The notes beneath the pieces are model-generated. The model saw only the letters and a program-made list of their open reading frames with translations. It had not been told where the DNA came from and ran no database searches. From the NCBI GenBank assembly GCA_047495785.1, contig JBLDXI010000054.1, positions 744,001 through 808,000 of the forward strand: DNA of 64,000 bases. The letters are read 5' to 3'. This document shows positions 43,401 through 51,377 of this stretch, piece by piece; position 1 is the stretch's first letter, and the number at the start of each line of letters is the position of its first letter. This DNA is from Lepidodermella squamata (lineage: Eukaryota > Gastrotricha). The translations under genes were made by a program, and so were the position numbers.

Positions 43401-46391
43401 AGACATGGCTGCGGTAAACTCCATGTATCAAACCTCCCTACGTCAGTTCCTCGGCCTGTTCGACATCTCCCTCGAACGGTCTGATAAGGCGCCAATCACG
43501 CAGAAGCGTATTAAGAACATTATTGACTACATGACCTTCGATGTCTGGAAGTACGCGGTACGAGGGTTGTATGAGAAGGATAAATTCATGTTCACGCTTC
43601 TCCTGGCCCTGAAAATCGACCTACAGGGTGGGCGGATTAAGCATGAGGAGTTCCAGACCTTTATCAAGGGAGGTGCTGCGTTAGATTTGAACGCAGTCAC
43701 TCCTAAGCCCTGTAAATGGATCACAGATTCGATTTGGTTGAACCTTGTCGAATTGTCGAACCTTCACTACTTTTCGGGCATCCAAGAGCAGGTTGCTAGG
43801 AATGATAAGCAGTGGAAGCAGTGGTTTGATAAAGACTCACCCGAAGAGGAGGTTATTCCTGATGGGTACAACACGGCCTTGGATGTCTTCCGGCGTCTGT
43901 TGCTTGTTCGTTCTTTCTGCCCGGATCGAACTCTGCCCATGGCTAGGAAGTACATCGCAGATTCGGTGGGTGAGAAGTACGCTGAGGGGGTTATTCTTGA
44001 TCTGGAGAAACTGTGGGGCGAATCTGAGGCAAGGACTCCGATGGTTTGTCTGCTTTCCATGGGTTCAGATCCTACGTCAAACATCGAAGCTCTGGCTAAG
44101 AAGCACAAGATCGAATGCCGATCGATTTCTGTAAGTTTAACATTGGAAACTAGGTAATTAATAGTACTAACTAATCTATTTTACAGATGGGTCAAGGCCA
44201 GGAAATCCATGCGAGACGTATTATCAAGCAGTGCATGGAACAGGGTGGATGGACCTTGCTGCAAAATTGCCATCTTTCGCTCGACTACGTGGATGGTAAG
44301 ACCTCTTACTAAATTAAATAATAGGAGAGCTTTATGTGAGCAGCAGTTTGAGTAAACGTGAGCTTAATTAAAACTATGCAGTGCACTATGTACATGGCTG
44401 TGAGATGTCATAGCCATAAAAATGGCAACGTGCTCACTCTTCATCAAAAACATGTAACAAAAGGGCAAAGGTTCAAATTGAACGACTTTTCCTAGTTGAA
44501 CAACTCATTACGAAGTAGAAACCCAAGAGGGCTAAACAAACCCTGGGTAGAGGGGGCGCTGGAGGGGGGACCTTTCGGTTTCCTCAGCTGGGAGGTGAAA
44601 AACATCTCAGCTTCAGAATACTTCACATTGGTTACGATGAAGGTCTTGTAATATTTTTGTTTCGCTTTGGTGATCGCATTATGGGCTCCTATCCTAATTC
44701 TTGATATTTTCCTTATCCAGAATCGTTCATTACGATGACGGAAACCGCTACAATGGACGAATCCTTCCGCCTGTGGGTGACCACCGAACCACACCCGAAA
44801 TTCCCCATCTCCTTCATCCAAATCGCAATCCGCTTCACCAATGAACCGCCGCAGGGCATGAAAGCCGGTCTGAAGCGAACATACGCCGGCCTGAGCCAGG
44901 ACCTCATCGACGTGACAACAGCCTCACAGTGGAAACCAATGCTGTTCGCAGTCGCCTTCCTGCACTCTGTCGTACAGGAACGCCGCAAATTCGGCCCACT
45001 CGGCTGGAACATTCCATACGAGTTCAACCAGGCCGACTTCAACGCTAGCGTTCAATTCGTGCAAAACCACCTGGACGAGCTGGACCCGAAACGAGGCGTT
45101 AACTGGAACTGTGTGCGTTACATGCTCGGCGAGATTCAGTACGGCGGGCGTGTGACGGACGACTACGACAAGCGTATGCTGAACACGTTCTGTAAGACGT
45201 GGTTCGGCGAGCACATGTTCCTGGCCAACTTCTCGTTCTACAAAACGTACATCATACCGAAAGCGCCGCGTATGGAAGACATCATGCATTACATCCAGAA
45301 TCTGCCGAATGTCGACACGCCTGAGGTGTTTGGCCTGCACGGCAATGCGGACATTACGTATCAGACGAATACGGCTGGTATTGTGTTGGAGACCATTCTA
45401 TCGATCCAACCGAAGGAGTCGAGTGGCGGCGGAGGGGAGACGCGTGAGTCAGTTGTGTACCGGCTTGCGGATGATATGTTGAACAAATTGCCGCCGGACT
45501 ACATTCCGCACGAAGTTCGCGAGCGGTTGGTGAAGATGGGCCATTTGCAGCCGATGAACATCTTCCTGCGACAGGAAATCGATCGCATGCAAAAGGTAAA
45601 ACACATTTTTGAAATAGGATTCTTATAATTTTTTCCCCGATTTCTTTCTAGTGTATCAGCACTGTTAGGACTACGCTCAACGATTTGAAGCTGGCCATTG
45701 ATGGTACGATCGTTATGAACGATGCGCTGCGTGATGCTCTCAATCGCATGTACGATGCTCAGATTCCAAAGGCCTGGCAGAGGGTGAGTAACTAGAGGTT
45801 TTGGAGATTCGCATGGTTCATTTTTATATGTCTTCTTCCTGTCAGATTTCTTGGGACTCGAGCACGCTCGGTTTCTGGTTCACGGAGTTGATCGACCGTA
45901 ACGCGCAGTTCCACACGTGGTGCTTCGACGGGCGGCCGAACTGCTTCTGGCTGACAGGCTTCTTCAACCCTCAGGGCTTCCTCACCGCCATGCGGCAGGA
46001 AGTCACGCGCGCCCACAAAGGCTGGGCCCTCGACGGCGTCGTCCTCGCCAACGACGTTACCCGCCACATGAAGGAAGAAATCAGCCAGCCACCGCCAGAG
46101 GGTGTCTACGTCTACGGCCTGTTCCTCGAAGGCGCAGCCTGGGACCGTAGGAACAACAAGTTGTACGAGGCTAGGCCGAAAGTACTGTTCGACACGCTGC
46201 CGGTCGCGCACATCTACGCCGTCAACACGGCTGTATCGACGCCGGATACTTCGAAAATGTACGTGTGCCCGATCTATAAGAAGCCGCGGCGTACCGATCT
46301 GACGTACATTGCGGCGATCAATCTGCGCACGACAACGAATCCGGACCACTGGATCTTGCGTGGTGTCGCTCTTCTCTGCGACATCAAGTAG
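16434..46391 (+). CDS. Axonemal outer-arm dynein heavy chain, DNAH5/DNAH8 (gamma) type
   Basis: The motor of the ciliary outer dynein arm: it hydrolyses ATP and slides axonemal microtubules. I joined 25 exons by GT-AG sites, phase and homology: 16434-16451, 16503-16662, 16922-17383, 17970-18841, 19740-20486, 21588-21938, 22248-22546, 22689-22981, 23363-23443, 23724-24619, 25729-26979, 28464-29094, 31831-32523, 34218-35345, 36595-37345, one of 38450-38572 or 38790-38912, 39033-39102, 39388-39936, 40065-40277, 40691-41425, 42103-44130, 44187-44295, 44721-45595, 45652-45783 and 45846-46391. All phases agree and the sum is 14,013 nt, or 4,670 residues, close to vertebrate DNAH5. Order: N-terminal tail, linker, AAA1-AAA4 with P-loops, stalk and microtubule-binding domain, AAA5-AAA6 and C-terminal domain. 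The DNAH5/8 assignment rests on the N-terminal EAKR..L..RH element and on tail motifs such as [12 protein letters not shown]. It is complete, with no broken frame. Confidence 0.93.
17406..17658. repeat. MITE-like inverted-repeat element in dynein intron
   Basis: It lies in the intron 17384-17969. The left end GGGTCCCCTACAAAGTAG is matched by an inverted right end, GGGGTCCCCCACAGAGTAG on the minus strand, and both are followed inward by CAGGCTTCAAA. Many GCTTCAAAG motifs occur inside. No coding capacity. Its inner right arm resembles part of the element at about 41595-41862. Confidence 0.6.
19361..19432 (-). repeat. Dispersed ATCGAT-rich repeat, copy in dynein intron (inverted)
   Basis: About 70 bases here match 37921-37990 in the opposite orientation; shared core on the minus strand AGAGCCGATATCGAT and TTTCACAAATCAGTGATT. 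The rest of the intron (18842-19739, 898 nt) is AT-rich and shows no gene. Confidence 0.6.
20829..21468. mobile_element. Non-autonomous Tigger/pogo-like DNA transposon in dynein intron
   Basis: Perfect 22-base terminal inverted repeats beginning CAGTAAAACCTGTTATCTCG bound a 640-base unit, flanked on both sides by TA, the target duplication of the Tc1/mariner/pogo superfamily. The terminal sequence is typical of pogo/Tigger ends. The interior has sub-terminal repeats of GTCGAACTCTG and TATCTCGAA but no transposase frame. It sits in the intron between the exons ending at 20486 and starting at 21588. Confidence 0.85.
25174..25508. mobile_element. Mariner-like MITE, copy 1 (dynein intron)
   Basis: Ends AAGCGTGTCCCATAAG and (inverted) CAGCGTGTCCCAGAAG, flanked by TA at 25172-25173 and 25509-25510. 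The interior contains ACCGAAAATTACCGAACC and an ATTTCTTCGGTT block that recurs in the copies at 32720 and 27752. No coding capacity. Confidence 0.75.
25729..26979 (+). other. Dynein linker exon (DHC_N2)
   Basis: A single 1,251-nt exon (417 codons, phase 0 at both ends), roughly residues 1394-1810, covering the linker domain. This is the lever that bends across the AAA ring during the power stroke. Recognisable pieces include [34 protein letters not shown] and [18 protein letters not shown]. No broken frame. Confidence 0.85.
27752..28079. mobile_element. Mariner-like MITE, copy 2 (degenerate)
   Basis: Preceded by TA, it starts CAGTGTCCCATAATAATTC and ends near TTGTTGCGCAATCTATGTAACAC, matching the start and end of the element at 25174. 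It keeps an AAATACCGAAC...GGTAAATTTT core. The surrounding intron (26980-28463) has no gene I can support. Confidence 0.55.
29485..29825. repeat. Direct repeat, left copy, in the 2.7-kb dynein intron
   Basis: About 340 bases starting GTGATTTGCGTGAGA and containing ACGTTCGCAATCGATTCAGCG and nested ATCGATTATCGAT motifs recur in the same orientation at about 31341-31690, with roughly 80% similarity by eye. The spacing between the starts is about 1.86 kb. Confidence 0.65.
30240..31130 (-). pseudogene. GC-rich island with broken minus-strand coding traces
   Basis: It differs sharply in composition from the AT-rich intron around it. On the minus strand, fragments that look like real protein appear in different frames: [19 protein letters not shown] and [13 protein letters not shown] (about 31110-30990), then [15 protein letters not shown] (about 30880-30830), then [17 protein letters not shown] (about 30620-30570). 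Stops and frame changes separate them, so this is a decayed gene, retrocopy or transposon. The first part has a beta-strand pattern that could be an OB fold (POT1-like is a weak guess). A purine-rich low-complexity tract lies at 30350-30440. Confidence 0.35.
31341..31690. repeat. Direct repeat, right copy, in the 2.7-kb dynein intron
   Basis: Counterpart of 29485-29825. This copy has expanded runs of TATCGAT/ATCGATAA around 31445-31480 and 31570-31625. The copies flank the GC-rich island at 30240-31130, as a segmental duplication or LTR-like arrangement would, but they do not start TG or end CA. Confidence 0.65.
32720..33076. mobile_element. Mariner-like MITE, copy 3 (dynein intron)
   Basis: TA-flanked at both ends. 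It starts CAGCGTCTTCCATAAGTAA and shares ACCGAAAATTACCGAACC and TTATTTCTTCGGTT with the copy at 25174. The right terminal repeat is eroded (TTGCTG only). Confidence 0.7.
33077..34217. other. Rest of dynein intron, AT-rich
   Basis: About 1.1 kb of AT-rich intron after the MITE. I see no gene, no clear repeat and no RNA gene. It ends in a TTTATTATAG acceptor. Confidence 0.5.
34218..35345 (+). other. Dynein AAA2 exon
   Basis: 1,128 nt, phases 1 and 1. P-loop GPSGAGKT (about residue 2304), Walker [19 protein letters not shown], then [21 protein letters not shown]2 binds ATP without known hydrolysis in dyneins. Confidence 0.88.
35514..35653. repeat. Short MITE with 22-base inverted ends
   Basis: ATAACTTGGACTTGTCAAAT (35514 on) is perfectly inverted at the other end (ATTTGACAAGTCCAAGTTAT, to 35653). 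The 140-base unit has no coding capacity. The surrounding intron (35346-36594) shows nothing else I recognise. Confidence 0.75.
36595..37345 (+). other. Dynein AAA3 exon
   Basis: 751 nt, phase 1 in and phase 2 out. P-loop GEQGTAKT (about residue 2634), Walker [10 protein letters not shown], the [17 protein letters not shown] sensor region and [13 protein letters not shown] at the end. AAA3 is the regulatory ATPase. The phase-2 exit fits either of the two exons that follow. Confidence 0.88.
37921..37990 (+). repeat. Dispersed ATCGAT-rich repeat, copy 2
   Basis: Matches 19361-19432 in opposite orientation. It lies in the intron 37346-38449, which is otherwise AT-rich; the small open frame at 38074-38298 has no features. 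Confidence 0.6.
38450..38572 (+). other. Alternative dynein exon A (between AAA3 and AAA4)
   Basis: 123 nt, acceptor GAAAATTAG, donor AG|GTCGAG, phase 2 at both ends. It encodes [18 protein letters not shown]...[12 protein letters not shown], homologous to exon B (19 of 42 residues identical, no gaps, counting the shared boundary Arg codons). If the donor is not used, the frame runs on to a TAA at 38622-38624 and would truncate the motor. Exon B is closer to the usual DNAH5/8 sequence, so A looks like the diverged duplicate. Confidence 0.7.
38790..38912 (+). other. Alternative dynein exon B (canonical)
   Basis: 123 nt, acceptor CATTTCAAG, donor CG|GTAAGT, phase 2 at both ends. It encodes [18 protein letters not shown]...[12 protein letters not shown] and continues into [13 protein letters not shown] in the exon at 39033, as expected for DNAH5/8. 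Same length and phase as exon A, 217 nt downstream of it. Its donor is stronger. Confidence 0.85.
39388..41425 (+). other. Dynein AAA4 and first half of the stalk
   Basis: Exons 39388-39936, 40065-40277 and 40691-41425. AAA4 P-loop GVGGSGKQS (about residue 2999). The third exon holds the first stalk coiled coil (heptad-rich, Glu/Lys/Ala, about 40840-41150) and most of the microtubule-binding domain, from [16 protein letters not shown] on. The intron 40278-40690 is AT-rich with no feature. Confidence 0.85.
41595..41862. repeat. MITE-like element with CACCGTSAATTRGGGTGAC ends
   Basis: The left end ACCGTGAATTGGGGTGAC is inverted at the right end (CACCGTCAATTAGGGTGAC on the minus strand), about 32 bases each with mismatches. 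A second pair inside shares a GGTACCGTTGGA-type core. The minus-strand GGGTCCCCCATAAAGCAG resembles the end of the element at 17406-17658. It lies in the intron 41426-42102 between the two halves of the stalk; no coding capacity. Confidence 0.6.
42103..44130 (+). other. Dynein second stalk helix, AAA5 and AAA6 exon
   Basis: The largest exon, 2,028 nt, phase 0 at both ends. It starts at the end of the microtubule-binding domain ([15 protein letters not shown]), then the return coiled coil (about 42190-42450), then AAA5 with the Walker-like DPQGQGKTW and the motif [19 protein letters not shown], and the start of AAA6 ([13 protein letters not shown] precedes AAA5). It ends at [12 protein letters not shown], completed in the next exon by [14 protein letters not shown]5 and AAA6 are structural and do not hydrolyse ATP in dyneins. 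Confidence 0.85.
44296..44720. other. Dynein intron without recognised features
   Basis: 425 nt, GTAAGA to TTATCCAG. No repeat or gene seen. Confidence 0.5.
44721..46391 (+). other. Dynein C-terminal domain exons
   Basis: Exons 44721-45595, 45652-45783 and 45846-46391. They carry AAA6 and the C-terminal domain: [59 protein letters not shown] and [19 protein letters not shown]. The chain ends [13 protein letters not shown] and a TAG stop at 46389-46391, the usual dynein terminus. Confidence 0.92.
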
Positions 46392-46991
46392 ACGCGATTA
46401 TACATTCCGAACTGAAATGTGATAACATTGAGATTATTTGCACATGGAGATGTTTTGATGATCTGCACATTTTGCCTATAGGGATCTCAACGATGCTTTA
46501 AAGGAGTAAAATTGTAATATTTAAAATTGCGGCGTTTTTCACGGTTGGCTGTGGAGTTGCAACCCGAGTCGAGAAACCAGAGTTCTCGGTTTCCGGGAAT
46601 AATAATAACCCGAAAAGAGTGGAACTGTTTTTTTTACTTTGATTTTGAGGATGAATCCCATTTTCTCGAATGAAGCTCTTTTCACACCTTTGCAATGACA
46701 AAAACTGGGAAACCCTCAATCAAACAGAGTGAATTTGGCCGATGATCCGGACATCTATGGGCGGCGTAGCATTTTTCCGTTGTGAGTTAGCGAACTTAAC
46801 TTCCGTATCAAGAAAGCTCATTTGCTACGACGTACTCGGAAATTTCGAAGATAATGGCTTATCACGACCACAAGAATTATCGCCTACTGCCCCGACAGAA
46901 TTTGCCCTATAGCTATCGTAGTATATAATGGCCTGGTATAGAAACGTATTGCGCCATAACTGAATTACGTTTTGATCGTCGAAATCCCATA
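46392..46991. promoter_or_regulatory. Dynein 3' flank and promoter of the small membrane protein gene
   Basis: 600 bases without a supported gene. A TATA-like TATATAAT lies at about 46922-46929, some 65 bases before the next ATG, a plausible core promoter for the gene at 46992. No clear AATAAA follows the dynein stop. Confidence 0.35.
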
Positions 46992-47462
46992 ATGGACCAG
47001 ATCACCTCTGCTTTGGAAAAGGTCGTGTTCACTGACAATGGCTGGTCCCAGCTGTACCTTCAAATTGTTTTCATAATCACCGCTATCCGAGTTTTCGTCT
47101 ATGCAGTGAAGCTCGAACACCCCGCCAGTGCTAAACTGTCGGCGGAGGCATGGGCAGACCCAAAAATTCGCGAGATGAGCCTCGCCTGGAACAGAACGAT
47201 TCGAGTATTCATGGCATTTCGAGGCGTTACGCTTATTCATGCACTCTACATGAGTCCTGGTACGGACAAATTCTACGCGTGCTTGATTCAAGTCGGGCTG
47301 GACGTTGTGCTCATGTGGATGATTGTCGATGAGTTCCTCCTCGGGCACAGACACAATTTAGTGATACGGCATAAGAACGGCATGGCGCCTACATCGATGC
47401 AGGCTGTAGTTTTTATTGCTGGACTAGTCTACTTGGCATTAACATTGTCATTTGCAGCTTAA
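46992..47462 (+). CDS. Small orphan multi-pass membrane protein
   Basis: 156 residues in one exon; family not recognised. Three or four hydrophobic segments: LYLQIVFIITAIRVFVYAV (about 21-40), a weaker one at VFMAFRGVTLIHALYM, then ACLIQVGLDVVLMWMIVDEF and VVFIAGLVYLALTLSFAA at the C-terminus. The N-terminus (MDQITSALEKVVFTDNGWSQ) has no signal peptide. No catalytic motif. Support for a real gene: the TATA-like upstream sequence, codon use like its neighbours, and an AATAAA at about 47480 just after the stop. It lies tail-to-tail with the PAN gene that ends at 47620. Confidence 0.6.
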   Translation: MDQITSALEKVVFTDNGWSQLYLQIVFIITAIRVFVYAVKLEHPASAKLSAEAWADPKIREMSLAWNRTIRVFMAFRGVTLIHALYMSPGTDKFYACLIQVGLDVVLMWMIVDEFLLGHRHNLVIRHKNGMAPTSMQAVVFIAGLVYLALTLSFAA

Positions 47463-47619
47463 AATGAGTGTTAGATTGTAATAAAAATAAGTTTGATTTG
47501 ATCATGGTGGCTATAATGATGAAAATAGCATAACGATTTTTTATTTTTTTAATAAGCCCAGGAGACAAGGCTTTCTCTCTCCAACTCACAACTTGGCTTG
47601 AAAACCGTCAGTATCAGCT

Positions 47620-48479
47620 TTACAAAGTGAAGTAGGTGTAGCCATCCGAAGGTTTCGCGCCTTTCACGACGCACTTATCAAAGAAAACGCAGTGTTTCTT
47701 CTGTAGCGAGAATCCGAAGGCGCGGCATTGTGGATTTCCGAAAAGAATGCATTTGGTAGCGCATAGTGAAGCTGTTTCATACGCGTCTACATCAACGTCG
47801 GCATAGTAAACTGTGTTACAGTAGTAGTTGAGTTTGTTGAACTTGTTGAGGTACTGGGTGAACACTAAAATGTATAGAAAATATTAGAACCAGAGATATT
47901 GCCATATAATCATATCACTTGATCCATTATTAAATATCAAGCGGTCAAGTGCATGGTGGAAGCTATTTCATATGGATGTAGGTTGTAGGTCTTAGCACGA
48001 GAAAATAGCTGAAGTATTAGCGCTTATCGCCCCCTCGCTACCTAGACCTAGATTTTTTTGTTACCAGTTGAAAATCGCTGTCATCCTACTTAATACCTCG
48101 CTAATTCGAGCTGATTAGCTGTGACATTAGAATGAGGAACTAACAAGGATTCTTGCTGAAGACCCTGTAGCCTTTCTGAATGCTGAGGTTGTTATTGGCG
48201 CAGTCTGAATTCAACTGGCACGTTTTCGACGTATTGCTGTGAGTGAAGCCGAGGCATTTCACGTCGTCCAGGCAGGAACTGGCGCATGCATCGTCTGAGC
48301 TGCCTTGAAGTGTCGAGTAAACTGAGTTGCAAGCGTATTGCACCTCATCAAAGTCGTAGTTCGAGAAGGCATCTGAAAGAACGAACGAAGGCACCAGTTT
48401 CTAGCAACAAGCAGCAGCAATTTATCAACTCACCGAGTGCGGCGATCACAGCAAAAAAGGCAATGAGTTTCGAAAACAT
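47620..48479 (-). CDS. Secreted protein with two PAN/apple-like modules, copy 1
   Basis: Model: exons 48479-48434 (signal peptide MFSKLIAFFAVIAAL), 48372-48145 and 47864-47620; 172 residues. Module 1 has Cys in EVQYAC, DDACASSC, DVKCLGF and KTCQLNSDC; module 2 has NYYC, SLCATKC, PQCRAFGF and KHCVFFDKC. The spacing A-x-x-C...C-x-G/A-F fits PAN/apple folds, which bind proteins or glycans. Exon 2 can be read to a stop as ...NPC, but a GTTAGT donor sits right there, and joining T to TG at the TTTTAG acceptor gives NPLFTQYLN in the same phase in all three copies, so a two-module protein is preferred. Function unknown; possibly mucus, adhesion or venom-like secretion. Confidence 0.7.
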
Positions 48480-48860
48480 ATTCAAGTAATTTTTAAGAAA
48501 AATGCTGGTAATTGAAAATGCACGGAGCTTTTATCGGCTCCGCCACGTGACTTTGATGAGCTGGCTTTACCACGTGTGAAAAATATCGAATATTATTGTC
48601 AGGGTGATTATCCCGCTTGCTTCGGTGCTACGATTTCAGCTGCCTCGGCTTGTTTGAACTACGAGTCAGGTTACGAGTATTGAGCGTTAGCCTACGCTAC
48701 GAGAGATAAATTGATGGAATGCTCAGCCGAAGAGTGAGCAAAACCGAGCGTAAAATTCTATGTTATAAACCAGCTGCTTCTTACCATAATCATCATGGTA
48801 GTTTTATGCGATCGTTTTTCTATATGACGTACTGCGTGTTATTCTGGACAATTTCAGAAA
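48480..48860 (-). promoter_or_regulatory. Conserved upstream block of PAN gene copy 1
   Basis: The sequence upstream of the start is shared with copies 2 and 3 at close to coding-level similarity. It has two palindromic E-boxes, CACGTG at 48544-48549 and 48571-48576, and a highly conserved core at 48591-48677 (TATTGTCAGGGTGATTAT ... TTCAGCTGCCTCGGCTTG). This could be a shared promoter, or just recent duplication. Confidence 0.5.
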
Positions 48861-49369
48861 AACCAACATATACAAATTTCGAAAAATGAGAGAATGCGAT
48901 CCATCCATGTTATTGAAATCGCCCAACCTTAGTACAGGAGGGCTGCAGGTTTTGAGAACTCCGAAATGAATAAACGTCGTCCTATCGTAAAAAGCTGTCC
49001 AGAATAGTTTTGCAAAATATCGCGGCAGATTCAATAAAAACGATCTTGGTCTTATTCTGGAATTCTTGAATCACAGTCATGTTTTTGCAAATCTATGCTT
49101 TATTTCCGGGCGATAAAGTCGACATTATGGGAGGTTAACTACGAAAAGACACAGGATTTGGGTAGTTCTTTACGCTTGGTCCGAATATGTAACCCGAAAG
49201 GAGCCATTTCCATTTTTTACCCGGGTTGTACCCGTTTTTACCCGGTTTACCCGGTACCGAGGTCCCTGAAACACAAACGAATACCGGATTCGGCGCCCCC
49301 GATAACATCTATTGGTATGCCTGAATTTTACTTGTTTCACTAATGCTTAAAACAAGGTGTGTTGCAAAA
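48861..49369. other. Intergenic
   Basis: No gene or clear repeat. Near 49210-49250 there is a short run of CCCGG(T/G)TT units (ACCCGGGTTGTACCC... ACCCGGTTTACCCGG). Confidence 0.4.
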
Positions 49370-49605
49370 ATGTGCGCTGCAAAATATCGTTAACGACGCG
49401 CCGAAACAACCACTTTGATGACTCATTCGATCGTACTTTGGCGAGCCGAACGTAAAGAAGGAGTACGTTCGGCTTTTTCGAGCACTGATCGTATTTATCG
49501 TAATTTAAATTTACGTTCAAGGGTTGAACGTACTTTCCATAAAAAAACTGTAAATAGTAAAGTGGTTGTTTTGGCGCGTCGCTAAATTTTGTGTTGCACT
49601 TAGGT
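49370..49605. repeat. MITE-like inverted-repeat element
   Basis: GACGCGCCGAAACAACCACTTT near 49396 is inverted near 49555-49582 (AAGTGGTTGTTTTGGCGCGTC). Similarity extends outward through GCAAAATATCG / ACAAAATTTAG for a terminal repeat of roughly 40 bases. The middle has a second inverted pair with ACGTTCGGCT/AGCCGAACGT. No coding capacity. Confidence 0.6.
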
Positions 49606-49923
49606 TTATTTCTGTGACGCTGTAGTGGTGAGCCGCCACCCGCCACCTTATGAAATCCCTTCAATTAAGGTCTCGCTACTATCATAATTCACCGATTTTC
49701 AGCGTTTATCTGAATTCATGCCCATTCATTGTAGATGAATTAGGGTGACTTTTATTCTGGTGTAGAATGTCGGATCTCGTATCACAGTTTTAGCAGGTTG
49801 TAGGCAAATTTCGCAATTCCATTTCAACAATTCTACATTATTTCAACAATTCAGTCGCAAAATGACCTTTTGTATCTTAGGTACTCATCGCAAGTCCTAA
49901 TCGAAAACGGTGAGAATGAGTCA

Positions 49924-50483
49924 GTGACCACAATGCCGACGTGAATGTAAGGATGAATCGCAGCACCACGCCTCTATACCTGGCTGCTGAGAAAGGCCAC
50001 TTGGAAATCGTGAATCTTCTGGCTGACGAATTCAAAGCCGACGTGAATGCAGCGAATGATGGGGTTACGCCGTTACATATCGCCGTTGATAGAGGCCACT
50101 TTGAAATTATTAAGCTCCTGGCTGGAGACTTTGAAGCCGATGTTAATGCAACGATGAATAATGGCGTTTCAACAATATACGTAGCTGCTAAGAATGGTCA
50201 CTTGGAAATCGTGAAATTTCTCGCTGAACACTTCCAGGCTGATGTGAATGATGCGAGTGATACTGGTGTTACGCCTTTACATATTGCTGCTGAGAATGCC
50301 CACTTGGAAATCGTGAAGCTTCTTGCTGGAGACTTTAAAGCCGACGTGAATGCAGCTAGTGATACTGGCGCTACGCCTCTATACTTTGCTGCTCAGAAAG
50401 GTCACTTGGGAATTCTCAACATGTTGCCATTCTCATTCAATGCTGATGTAAACCAATCGCTACATGACGGCGTTACGCCTTAA
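49924..50483 (+). pseudogene. Ankyrin-repeat gene fragment
   Basis: An open frame encoding five ankyrin repeats of 34-35 residues (TPLHIAAENAHLEIVKLLAG, then DFKADVNAASDTGA). Before the first ATG at 49953 the same frame already reads HNADVNV, the tail of an earlier repeat, after an in-frame TGA, so the 5' end is cut off. The 3' end stops in mid-repeat at DGVTP followed by TAA. There is no signal peptide, splice partner or other domain nearby. Best read as a broken-off piece of a larger ankyrin gene; a short expressed protein starting at 49953 is possible. Confidence 0.6.
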
Positions 50484-50727
50484 ATCGTCACTTCCAACTG
50501 CGGTCGCCCAAGCAATGTCGATCTCAAGCTCGTTATCGATCCCGTTCAAGGAAGCTTGCGTTGAACCAGTTCGTGCCATGAACGAAGGCTGATGGAATGG
50601 CACGGAATGCAAGGCGATTGCAGCACCGCACCGTTTTGGTTAGTTCTGGAAGGAATTCTGCTCGATTTTCTCAACATTGAGGGCGACTGCTCCTCGGATA
50701 TTGCGATCGTCTCGGTGGAGTTTTATC
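50484..50727. other. Spacer after the ankyrin fragment
   Basis: About 240 bases between the ankyrin fragment and the foldback element. I see no gene or repeat in it. Confidence 0.4.
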
Positions 50728-51028
50728 CATTGTGTTTGAGGTTGTAAGTTGAAAAAAATCCGCACCCTGATTGGTCAGTTGGCTCGTATCCATGGCTCTG
50801 CCTTCCTACTTGATCGTGCGATCTATATAATTTGTGGCTTTTATTATTCTTATGAAGGCCGTATCGTAGCACGCGTTTCCGACAAATGCGTAAAACCATT
50901 CATAAAAAGATATTTTTTGCAAACATTTTATGGATCGCACGATCAAGTAGCAAGGCGGAGTCATGGATACGAGCCAACGGACCAATCAGAGTGCAGATTT
51001 TTTTCAACTTACAACCTCAAACACAATG
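50728..51028. repeat. Foldback element with ~97-base arms
   Basis: Arms 50728-50824 and 50932-51028 are inverted copies with about 90% identity by eye (CATTGTGTTTGAGGTTGTAA at the outer ends; CTACTTGATCGTGCGATC at the inner ends), around a spacer of about 107 bases. The transcript would form a long hairpin. No transposase. Confidence 0.8.
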
Positions 51029-51377
51029 TCGACATGGGAGCTGACTGCTGCTCGATTTTCATGGTATCAGGGTTGAATGATGCCAGACTTTCGAATTGCG
51101 CTAGTTTTTCCATGAGATTGATTCATTTTGAATAATAAAGCTAATTTTTGGTTCCTCAGGTTTCTTGAGTTTCATGAGTTTCATGAGTCTAAGGGGTATA
51201 TGTTTTTATGCCGATCCGAAGTTTTAAATCCAGCCATTTGCCCGGGTTTCTATTCTATCATTTAAAAAAAATACCTCTTGGATATTTGGTCAAGTCCGGT
51301 TTATTCACATTTTATTCACACAAGCCCAGAACACAAGACTTTCTCTCTCTTAAACTCACAACTAGGCTCACAAATCA

